From the NCBI GenBank assembly GCA_963555705.1, contig OY743180.1:34752129-34816128 (forward strand): a DNA stretch of 64,000 nt, written 5' to 3'. The first letter of the stretch is position 1. Every line of letters begins with the position of its first letter. Below, piece after piece: positions 25,188 to 34,021 of this stretch. The position numbers were made by a program, and so were the translations under genes. This DNA comes from Ligustrum vulgare. Its lineage: Eukaryota > Streptophyta > Magnoliopsida > Lamiales > Oleaceae. The notes beneath the pieces were generated by a model. It made no database searches, was not told the DNA's origin, and saw only the letters and a list, made by a program, of their open reading frames with translations.

Positions 25188-26843
25188 CATATTTGTTAAA
25201 CTTTAGTTCCTATTTCCACTTTTACTCGTAAAGCGACATACCTACCCCAGGTCCTTCCCTATCGGAATAAAAGTTACCAACTTCTTCAATTCCCAGTCCA
25301 ACTCCTATTAACTCAGGTAATCTACTTCAAACATACAATAATAATGAATTCAAAACTGAAAACAAAATCTAAAGGGCCATAAGAATTTAAATAAATAAAC
25401 TACTCCCCTTACGAGAAGTAGGGTTGTAGCCAGTCCAAGAGTCCATATTGAAAACCATCCCGAAAAGACAAGTATTCTACGAAAACTGCTTATGTAATCG
25501 TTAATAACAATCTTTCTCAAGCAAATCTTAAATAATATTGTAAAGAAAATAATAGTAAATAATGCAATAATACATATATAGCAATACAAGAAGATGAAAT
25601 TTCACACACTACTCTTACTTCTACTTATGAAATTTTAATAACCGCTCCAACCAGTTGTTACTCTTACCCCCATTCGTTAAATTTAGTGTCTACTTCAGCT
25701 ATTGCTCCAACTGTGACTAACTAACTCCTACAACATCCCGTACTCGTATAATAGTTATTACTCACTTCACTCCTACTCCGACTCCGACTCTTATTAACTC
25801 AAGTAATCTACGTCAAACATACACTAATAATAAATTCAAAATTAAAAACTAAATCGAACTGGCCATAATAAACATTTCACTAAAAGAAATACTTCCCTTA
25901 TAAGCAACTAGGTTGTCGGCATATCAAGTGTGTAGTGTCAAAACCATTCCAAAAGACCAGTAGTATTCTACGAGCACGTCTTCTGCAATCAATACAAATA
26001 ATCATTGTCAAGCAAATCTTAAATAATATTTTAAAGTATACAAAAATAAACTGAACAATAAGAAATATATAGCAATACAAAAACATGAAATTTCTTACAC
26101 TACTCTTACTTCAACTCTTGAAATTTTAACAACCGCTCCTACCTATTGTTACTCTTACCCACTATTGGTTAAATATTTTGTGTCTAATTCGACTATTACT
26201 CCAACTGTGACTTACCTACTCCTAGAACTACCCGTACTCGTGAAATAGTTATTACTCATTTCACTCCTATTCCGATTCATATTAACTCAAGTAATCTACA
26301 TCAAACACACAATAATTATAAATTCAATATTGAAAACTAAATCGAACTTCTAGCTAAAAGAAATACTTCCCTTAGAAGCAGCAAAGTTGTCCGTATTCCA
26401 AGTGTATAGAGTCAAAACCGAATATTCCAAAAGACCTGTATTCTACGACCACACCTTCTGTAAACAATACAAATAATCATTGTCAAGCAAATCTTAAATA
26501 ATATTTTAAAGTATACAAAAATAAACTTTACAATAATAAATCTATGGCAATACTAAAATATGAAATTTCATAAACTTGTCTTACTCCAAATAAAAAAATT
26601 TCAGTAACTGTTCCTAAAAATTGTTACTCTTAATCCCATATTTGTTAAACTTTAGTTCCTATTTCCACTTTTACTCGTACGGCGACATACCTACCCCAGG
26701 TCCTTCCCCTATCCGAATAAAAGTTGCCAACTTCTTTAACTCCCACTCCTATTAACTCTGGAAATGTACTTCAAACGTACAATAATAATGAATTCAAAAC
26801 TGAAAACAAAATCTGAAGGGCCATGAGAATTTAAATAAATAAA
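25188..26843. repeat. Satellite array, diverged subtype, direct orientation
   Basis: It begins in the tail of subunit B, then has C near 25412, A near 25902 and B near 26377, and stops at the start of the next C. It continues, after the composite retrotransposon, at 51694. The last five bases, ATAAA (26839-26843), are the left target duplication of the composite. Confidence 0.9.
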
Positions 26844-28274
26844 TGTAGCGACCAAGATTTTTACGCAAATTTTATAATTATTTTAATATTTAGAAAATTT
26901 CGTCGCTACTATTTCACCTATTATTTTGAAGTTAAATCCGCGACGGATTCGTCTAGCCAAGTCAAGAAATATCGAATTTGTTCGATTTTAAATTAAATTT
27001 CTGAATTTATAAAATTATATTATTTATTCAAAGTATTATTTTCAAAATCATTTTTCAGTCCAAAATATATCAGTTTTAAATATATTTTCAAATCGAAGTT
27101 AGTCTTTTTTTTTAGTTAATTATCCTAACTTAATCCTACATTAATTCTTCCACGATTTTGCTTCATCATTTATTTTCTTTCCACTTCATTATACAAATAA
27201 AGCATCTCCAGTACAAGGACTCGGCAAAACACCATCATTCCATTTCTACATCCAACTCTCCACTATATCACCAATATCATTATCATCAATCACCAAAGTT
27301 CTCCACACATTTCTTTTCTTTTCTTTTCCACTTTACACCATTTTTCTCTTCACTTTCCACTTCAATTCCAACACATACTATACCTACCACACCATTACCA
27401 ACTCCACCACCCGTATGCATTCATTATGTTGCAAGAACATAATAATTATATTCTCCATTATCATCACAACACATGATCACAAACACAAAATTATATCATC
27501 CATCATCAAACCAACACCTCAACTCCAGCTTCACCATTATATGCAGCATTATCACCAATATCAATCTGTCCACAGCCACCAACCATAGACTATAGCTAGC
27601 TCCATCACTGCCATGGCTTCGCAGCCACCTCTATTACCTATCGAATACCAGTTCACTGCCAATCAGATTATCACCGGAAACTCATCACCTGCATAAACTC
27701 CATCATCTATCATCACCATCACACAGATCACAAACCTGCAACCAGCACTCTTCAAACCATTTCAGCCACCACAAACTGCACCACCAAAATTATCAAGCAC
27801 AACCAGTAAGCCACCACTGTTTCATCACTGGCAAAACAACCCAATCTAACTACCTTCTTCACCACCAACCACTCTGCCTCCATCACGCCACCAAACTCCA
27901 GCATCATCACTGTCTCTGCCATTTCAAATTCAATCCACCACCTCACCGGTTCAACCAAATCACAATCACCATCATCAGAATTAAACACCACCTCAAATCC
28001 CCAATACAGCTCACAGAAGAAAGACCATCATCACTGCCTCCACCACCGCCACTACCCAAACTTCAATCCCCAACAAATCAAACCCAAAATCAACTCAAAA
28101 CCAAAGAACTAAGTTAAATCTCAGAACAATACCTCTACCGCCGACTGATTGACCGGTTTTTCGCCGGAAAGTCGCGAATTCAAAACCTAGGTTACACTTC
28201 GATTTCGCACCTAAGCCCTCCAATCTGAATCTTACTCTGACCGACACCAGTCGCCGCACCCTACGCCGGTGTGT

Positions 28275-28291
28275 GCCGGCGAATCGCCGGC
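28275..28291. repeat. 17 bp GC palindrome in LTR A
   Basis: GCCGGCGAATCGCCGGC is a perfect inverted repeat around a central A, in the only GC-rich part of the LTR. It recurs in LTR A2 and A3. Its role is unknown. Confidence 0.7.
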
Positions 28292-29149
28292 TGAAGACCC
28301 TATTTCGCCGACGATCGCACTTCCGCCTCTCGTTTCCCTCTCGCCTGTCTCACTCTGTCTGAAAAAAATTGAGAGAGAGAATAACGATCTGAGGATATAT
28401 AATTAATTTTCAGAATTTGCAGCATTGGTCCCCCTCTTTTGAAAAGTTATTCAATTCAGTCCCTTTTGGTTTCAAATCATCAATTTCAGCCCTTAAGTTT
28501 TAAATGAGTTTTAATCAGTCCTTTCATTTTAAAAATCTGATCAATTCAGTCCCTGCTGATTTACTTTATTTGATTTTAAGCCCAAGTTTTAAAAGTATTC
28601 ATTTTAGTCCCTCAACTTTCAAAATATCTATTTTAGTCCCTGAACTTTCAAAAGTATTCATTTTAGTCCCTCAACTTTCAAAACATCAATTTTAGTCCTC
28701 AAAATTATAATTTATCATTTTGAACTATATATTCGATAGACTAAAGTGACTTATTGGCTAAGACGAAGCGTACGGAGAATTTAAAGAAATTGAAGTCATT
28801 CCCGCTCAACTTTGCACTCGTCGGATTTGAGGTAGACTCGCACTTATTAATTGATTTAAATTATGATTTCATATGAATGTCATGTGACTTGTGAAAGTCA
28901 ATTTTTAAGAAAAGCAAGTATGTTGTTATGAAAGGTAAATATACCTTATGTTGTTATGAAAAGTAAGTATGTTTTTATGAAAAGAAAATATACTTTATGT
29001 TTTACGAGAAAAGTAAGTATACCCTATGCTTCACGAAAATGTTTTTTTGGATCATTGCTATGAAATCAATCTACCAAGATTGTTTTGGGTCCCATATGAT
29101 AAGTTATGATATGTTAAGGGGACCGGAGTTTTAGTAGCGCTACACATAA

Positions 29150-29560
29150 GAATTCTTGCCACGAAGTTCGGTAACATTCTTGTGTCTCCTATGTTTATGA
29201 GGATTTGCCACGAAGTTCGGTAAAATTCCTGTGTTTCCATATGTTTATGAGGATTTACCACCTAAGTTCGGTAAAATTCCTGTCGCATATGTTTATGAGG
29301 ATTTCGATCCTATCTTATGTTATGATGCAATTGATCCCTATGAATTTCAAAAATTATGCTTGGTATACTTACTGTGATTTTACTGTTATTATGATTTTAC
29401 TACATAAGAATTCTTGCCACCTAAGTTCGGTAAAATTCTTATATTTATGAGGATTTCGATCTTATCCTATGTTACTGTGATTTTACTGTTATTATGATTT
29501 TACTGCATAAGAATTCTTGCCACCTAAGTTCGGTAAAGTTCTTGTATGTTTATGAGGATT
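29150..29560. repeat. AAGTTCGGTAAAATTC repeats in LTR A
   Basis: Five imperfect copies of a module containing GCCAC(C/G)(T/A)AAGTTCGGTAAAATTC followed by TTTATGAGGATTT, spaced about 55-120 bp. Element B LTRs contain one copy, which links the two LTR families. Confidence 0.75.
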
Positions 29561-29636
29561 TAAATCCTATCTTATGTTATGCTTTCAAAAGAAATTATGC
29601 TTGGCATAATTAAAATGTTTTTATAAGTATATGGTT

Positions 29637-29856
29637 TTCAAAGAGATGTTTTCAAAGAGATGTTTTCAAAGAGATGTTTTCAAAGAGATGTTTTCAAATG
29701 AGCTATTTTCAAAGAGCTATTTTCAAAAGAGATGTTTTCAAAGAGCTGTTTTCAAAGAACTATTTTCAAAGAGATGTTTTCAAAGAGCTGTTTTCAAAGA
29801 ACTATTTTCAAAGAGATGTTTTCAAAGAGCTGTTTTCAAAGAGCTATTTTCAAAGA
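29637..29856. repeat. 14 bp minisatellite (TTTTCAAAGAGATG) in LTR A
   Basis: About 15 units of TTTTCAAAGAG(A/C)TG with minor variants. A1, A2 (36815-37034) and A3 differ from one another mostly here; A3 lacks one 14 bp unit. The repeats make open frames that are artefacts. Confidence 0.85.
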
Positions 29857-30408
29857 GCATATGATTTGCAAAATATGTCCCGTGCTGTAATGCACAATAT
29901 GAGTTTTATCAAGAGCCGTTTTATAAAGAAGCTCTATCAATGCCCGTTTTAAAAAGAGCCGGGATTTATGTGTTTAATCATCTTATAAATTAAATTAATT
30001 TGCGATGAGTCTACTGAGTATTTCCCCCATGAAATACTCACCCTACTTTTTAACAGTTTTGCAGATTTCGGAGACGGTGGCGAGCGATGAATGATGGTGG
30101 CAATAATCGTTAAACGGTTGAAAGTTTGACGTTAATGATTTCCGTATTTTTTTCCAAACAATCGAATAATTTAGAGAAGTTCATTTATTTGAGAAATTAT
30201 GACATTGGCAATTTCTTTACAATATTAATGGTTCGATTTACTATTTCAAATGGTTTCATAAATGTTTTCAATTTTATCGGCCATTACAGTTTATTTAATG
30301 TTGCCAAAAATGAATTTCAATTATTTCTTCCGCAAAAATATTATTTGAAAAATTTAGACAGAAAATGACGTAGTGAATCGGGTATACGGAACTCGGGGCG
30401 CTACAAGT

Positions 30409-30420
30409 TGGTATCAGAGC
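30409..30420 (+). promoter_or_regulatory. Primer-binding site of element A
   Basis: TGGTATCAGAGC, perfect for initiator tRNA-Met, begins 4 bases after LTR A1 ends. The same site follows LTR A2 at 37587-37598. Confidence 0.9.
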
Positions 30421-31340
30421 TAGTCTGCGTTTCTGTAGACTGGTAAAATTTGCAAAAGAATTTTCAAGAAATATTTTCCATTATAAAATTTTATTGATGA
30501 AGATTGCCACTGCCATCATTCGTTCCACCAACTCCGAGGTAAAGAAGTTTATGATGTTTAAAGTTATTTTAGTATTTCGAATACTCATTTTATTGATTTA
30601 TGAGAAAGAATGAAGAGTATTTTGGATACTTATGATTTATGAGAAATGAGAATGTATTTCTTCAGAAATTATGATGTTGTTATGCTTTGTCATAACTTAT
30701 ATGCTTTAATGTATGATTATGAGAAATTTTTTTTAAGAAAGAAAACGAGTGTTGAGCATAATGGGAATAATATGATTTAAGAATGATTTTTAAATAATTT
30801 TTGTCCTCGAGTTAGAAATGATGAACCCTAGATGGACTTTGCATAATTGATTTTAGACATGGCATATATTTATAAGTATGAGTAATCTTTTGAGCCAATT
30901 AAGGTATGGAAGGAAATGATATTGTGATATTGAAAAATATGATTTGAAATTGTTATGTTGAGGAATTATGAATGGAATTATGAGATATTTTTGATGATAT
31001 TGAAGTGTTGGAATCGTTTTCAATATTTTAGATCGTTGTGATCAAATGTGGAGTTATTTGTTATTGTGAGTTATGAAATATGCTTATGTTTTGGGATAAG
31101 TCCAAATTACAAGGGAGACTCTGTTCAGAATTTTATCAATTGGAATTAAGAGCATGATATGATAAGCATCTACTAAAGAAATAAGGTTATACATGCAAGT
31201 TCATTTACATCACAAACGAGATTTAGTAGATGATAGCAGAGATTTTATTTTTTTCTCATAAGGAGAACACACAAGAGTCACACTGGAAAGGAAATACATG
31301 AAACACATGTAAGCATAAGAGAAAAACATGGAAAGATCCT
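30421..31340. other. Non-coding internal region of element A
   Basis: About 900 bp of AT-rich DNA where gag would be expected. There is no long open frame and no recognisable retroviral motif. From about 30736 it matches element B internal DNA from about 41697 with many differences. Confidence 0.75.
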
Positions 31341-31569
31341 CAGAATGAGAGATGTGTTTCCGGAGTAGCCGTATCCTACCACCTCTGATCTTTTGAGGAA
31401 ATAAAGAAACCTTCAAAGAGGTGTGTTTCGAGAGTAAGAATACTCCGTAATCTACCACCTGGAACCTTTGAGGTACACACAAGATTTAAACATTTAAGAA
31501 ATCCTAGTAAATGGAGGGGTGTCTCGAGAGTGAGAATACTCCGTACTCTACCCCCACCTATTCTAAGAT
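31341..31569 (-). repeat. Three hairpin-forming repeats downstream of LOG
   Basis: Three related modules (about 31354-31400, 31421-31472, 31518-31560), spaced 67-97 bp. Each contains a short inverted repeat such as GAGTAAGAATACTC and then CTACCACC or CTACCCCC. Read in the LOG direction they form its 3' flank, with the nearest module ending about 10 bp after the stop codon. They recur in element B (about 42628-42835). A role in 3'-end formation or RNA structure is possible but not shown. Confidence 0.65.
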
Positions 31570-32223
31570 TCACAGAGTTAAGTTTACATTAACCGGACTC
31601 CATTTTCGCTTGATTCCCCTTCCTTGCGACCAATCTATCTTAACCCCTGCTGGATCTTGTATTGAGATATATGACTGCAGCTTATCCAGTAGTTCATCAA
31701 TAGTAGGAGCAGAAATAAGGAGCCTTCTAGAAAATGGAGAGATGAATCCCTGTTCCACAGCATAATCAAGAAAGGTTAACAAACCATCAAAGAAATTGTT
31801 AACATTCAGAAGCCCAATAGGCTTAGTATGGAGATCTAGTTGAGCCCACGAGGTAATGTTAAAGATTTCTTCTAAGGTACCAAAACCTCCGGGCAGGGCT
31901 ATAAAGGCATCAGAACCATATAGCATACAAGTTATGCGTTCATGGATGGATAAGGTTTGAACTTCATGCCCTCGTGTTTTGCCTGCAACATCTACCAAAG
32001 GGACAGGTATGACACCGATTACTTTTGATTTCTCTGCAAGAGCAGATTGGGAAACACAACCCATTAGACCACTGCTACCACCCCCATATACAAGAGTGAT
32101 ACCTTTTTCCCCCAGTTTCTTTCCAAGATCTACAGCCGCTTCTAGATAACCGAAGCCTTTCCCTACTTTTGATCCACAAAATACACAAATAGTTTTGATT
32201 TGTCGAAGTTTTGGTGCTTCCAT
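31570..32223 (-). CDS. LOG-like: Intronless LOG-family cytokinin riboside monophosphate phosphoribohydrolase, retrotransposon-borne
   Basis: LOG enzymes release active cytokinin base from the riboside 5'-monophosphate in the cytosol. This 217-residue frame is of usual family length. It has VFCGS (14-18), GGGSSGLMG (47-55), the catalytic Arg in IHER (R96) and PGGFGTLEE (111-119) with the catalytic Glu; the usual Tyr of PGGYGT is Phe. The tail KIDWSQGRGIKRKW is lineage-specific. Host plant LOG genes have several introns and this copy has none, so it probably derives from an mRNA. It is antisense to the element. A TATA-like box lies about 75 bp upstream and the 183-aa cysteine-rich gene is upstream on the same strand. 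All catalytic residues are kept, so it may be functional; expression is unknown. Confidence 0.88.
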   Translation of the reverse strand: MEAPKLRQIKTICVFCGSKVGKGFGYLEAAVDLGKKLGEKGITLVYGGGSSGLMGCVSQSALAEKSKVIGVIPVPLVDVAGKTRGHEVQTLSIHERITCMLYGSDAFIALPGGFGTLEEIFNITSWAQLDLHTKPIGLLNVNNFFDGLLTFLDYAVEQGFISPFSRRLLISAPTIDELLDKLQSYISIQDPAGVKIDWSQGRGIKRKWSPVNVNLTL

Positions 32224-32297
32224 CTTTGATAGTAAAGAAGGGAAAACTTACGAAGAAGATGTGATTTTGGGATGCCTGAACTATGAAATATGTTTGG

Positions 32298-32307
32298 CTA
32301 TTTAAAG
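32298..32307 (-). promoter_or_regulatory. TATA-like box upstream of LOG (element A)
   Basis: Read on the minus strand, CTTTAAATAG lies about 75 bp before the LOG ATG, leaving a plausible leader of about 45 nt. The same box precedes LOG in element B, and a near-identical one precedes the cysteine-rich gene. Confidence 0.5.
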
Positions 32308-32399
32308 CCGGAAAAATTTACTGTTTTTGATTGATTCTGAAAAAGTAAAGATTCACTTTTTGACAAAATCGGCCAACTTTTGACTATTTTATCAAAGAT

Positions 32400-32510
32400 A
32401 TCACCTTTCGGTGATTTATTTCCAGCTTTATCAAACCTCGAGAAAAGGAAAATATATTTATTTCCAGCTTTATCAAACCTCGAGAAAGGAAAATATATTT
32501 TATTTCCAAA
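32400..32510 (-). repeat. Tandem ~42 bp repeats between the two cargo genes
   Basis: Two direct copies of a module containing TATTTCCAGCTTTATCAAAC and CTCGAGAAAGGAAAATATA, plus a third partial copy. They lie upstream of the LOG TATA-like box, where promoter elements would be. They are conserved in element B (about 43690-43785). Confidence 0.7.
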
Positions 32511-32550
32511 ACGCGTGAAAGAAAGCAGCAAATATTTTAAAAGATTTACC

Positions 32551-33102
32551 TTATATCATTGCTGAACTGCCAGAAGCCTCATTTTGTAAAACAGACTGGC
32601 AAACAGGATCTTTCGATATTATATTTTGGAGACTATAACGATTTTTGTCCTCGTTAAACTGAGCGTATAAGGAGAGAAGTTCACGTTGTACATAACCACT
32701 TGGGTGCGTCTCAAGAGTCAGCCGAATATCATCCAAAGACTCCTTACTCAGTCCACCCTTTATGAATTCGATTTTATCATCCCGATTAGTAGAAGAATAT
32801 CCTACTGATTTGCAACGAGTATTACAGTTCCAACGAGCACATTTGTAGCAACCACCCAGTCTTTTTGCTCTTCGTTTCTTTGCGAAGGTGCTTTTGCCTA
32901 AACCAGGCATGTGTTTAGGAAATGTTGATGGTAATTCACCAGATAGTCGAACCTTTGCTTCTATCAACCAGCGAACATCTTCTGGGATATCATGAGCCAT
33001 CAGCAACCTCAATCTTTCGAGCCTTATTCTATAGATCTTTCTCAGATCATTCATAGGAAGATTGGAATAATACTTGCGGATGTTAGAAATGATGATATCC
33101 AT
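32551..33102 (-). CDS. 183-aa cysteine-rich basic protein, possibly virus-derived (element A)
   Basis: The start is the ATG of MDIII, shared with element B; codons upstream are not conserved. There is a charged helical N-terminus (KIYRIRLERLRLL, 23-35), then GLGKSTFAKKRRAKR (67-81), then a Cys cluster C85-x2-C88-x4-C93-x3-C97, then an acidic C-terminal half. A GKST-type turn plus an Arg/Lys run just before a four-Cys cluster resembles the small cysteine-rich nucleic-acid-binding proteins of carlavirus-like plant RNA viruses. This is a pattern-level resemblance, not a confirmed match. In element B 14 of 183 residues differ but every Cys and the basic run are kept. A TATA-like TTTTAAATAG lies about 35 bp upstream. 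A plant zinc-binding protein is the alternative. Confidence 0.6.
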   Translation of the reverse strand: MDIIISNIRKYYSNLPMNDLRKIYRIRLERLRLLMAHDIPEDVRWLIEAKVRLSGELPSTFPKHMPGLGKSTFAKKRRAKRLGGCYKCARWNCNTRCKSVGYSSTNRDDKIEFIKGGLSKESLDDIRLTLETHPSGYVQRELLSLYAQFNEDKNRYSLQNIISKDPVCQSVLQNEASGSSAMI

Positions 33103-33134
33103 TGTTTGATGATTCAACCTCTTCCCAGTATGAA

Positions 33135-33144
33135 CTATTTAAAA
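33135..33144 (-). promoter_or_regulatory. TATA-like box upstream of the cysteine-rich gene (element A)
   Basis: TTTTAAATAG on the minus strand lies only about 33-42 bp before the ATG, so any leader would be very short. The element B copy has the same box and spacing. Confidence 0.45.
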
Positions 33145-34008
33145 GCGTAAAGGATCTGAGTGAATCCGCGTGATGTTGTGTCCAGCAAGAAAGCGCAGGA
33201 TTATTTTAATGAAAAGAGGAGACAGAGTTTATGCGCCGTTTACTTTATTGATAAAGGAAGATTTGATGATAAGATTTGAGATATGAAATATTTTTCTTGG
33301 ATTTTGGGTACTGATATTTTGATATAATAATCAAGGTATAGAAATAATATGGGAATACGTGAAAGAGAAATAAGGACCGTATTGAATCAGAATTCATACG
33401 TATATACAAGTGAAAGAAATAATTTGCAGGAAATGTGATGATAATTAAGTAAAGAATCTTAGTTTGGGAGATAATTGTTTAATGAATTTTTGGGTTACAA
33501 ATATTGGAATGATAAGTTGATGATATTATGTTGATATGTTATTGGGTATATTACGTAGAGAGAATATTCAGGTAATTCTTTGATTATTTTGGAAATATTC
33601 GATGATAAGAAGAAAGGAATTTTTTTTTATGATATGATATATCAGTAAAGAGTTGTTGAAATTTTAGAGATATATACGAATATTTGAGGTCACATGATAC
33701 GATGATAAGTGACAAGTTACATGAATACTACAAGATATGATGAAATATCACATACGATTGGGAAAATTTCATTTTGATTCAGAAGAATTTATGAGTAGAC
33801 ACATATGTCTATTATTGATAAGAAAGACCATGTCTTAAGAAAACAAAGTGATGCATTTAGTCAAAGTCCAGTGGGTTAAAAAAAAAAAAAATGGTTGGGT
33901 TAAATATGGTAGCGATGATGCTACATAAGAGAAAGAAGAAGAGATTCTGATTAAGTATTCAGAATTCATAAGATCAAGTAAGTTTAATTTCGAGGACGAA
34001 ATTATTTT
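33145..34008. other. Non-coding 3' internal region of element A
   Basis: AT-rich, with no supported gene. It ends with CGAGGACGAAATTATTTTAA, which commonly precedes the polypurine tract in Tekay/Del-type elements. Element B has an alignable but clearly diverged version with several indels. Confidence 0.7.
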
Positions 34009-34021
34009 AAGGAGGTAAGAT
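34009..34021 (+). promoter_or_regulatory. Polypurine tract of element A
   Basis: AAGGAGGTAAGA lies just before the TGTAGCG start of LTR A2. It is the plus-strand priming site of the reverse-transcription cycle. Element B has AAGGGGGTAAG in the same place. Confidence 0.75.

Larger units (their letters stand above)
26844..30405 (+). mobile_element. LTR A1 (3,562 bp)
   Basis: Ends TGTAGCG...CGCTACA are inverted repeats, and the primer site follows 3 bp later. No gene is convincing inside it. Regions in order: AT-rich start; C/A-rich, strand-biased stretch rich in CCACCA and CATCA (27130-28120); a GC-rich segment with a 17 bp palindrome at 28275-28291; ~30 bp TTTTAGTCCCTCAACTTTCA repeats (28590-28700); GTAAGTAT-type repeats (28915-29040); AAGTTCGGTAAAATTC repeats (29150-29560); a 14 bp minisatellite (29637-29856). 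LTR A2 has exactly the same length and differs at only a few bases, so the insertion is very recent. Confidence 0.9.

Noticed and set aside
27158..27442. 94-codon frame in LTR A, identical in A1 and A2, rich in His, Pro and Ser
   Set aside because: It lies in a biased C/A-rich tract of an LTR. Identity between copies reflects recent duplication, not selection.
27752..27991. 79-codon minus-strand frame in LTR A with acidic start and hydrophobic end
   Set aside because: It is the complement of the CCACCA-rich tract. It has no family resemblance and its start context differs between uses of the tract.
29631..29952. Repetitive frames encoding FSKRCFQRDV-type repeats
   Set aside because: These are translations of the 14 bp minisatellite in more than one frame, hence not coding.
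30409..30420. tRNA-like match to initiator tRNA-Met as a tRNA gene
   Set aside because: Only the 12-base primer-binding complement is present; there are no A or B boxes and no cloverleaf.
31210..31573. 90- and 65-codon minus-strand frames next to LOG
   Set aside because: They span the hairpin repeats, are not conserved in frame in element B beyond the repeats, and show no motif.
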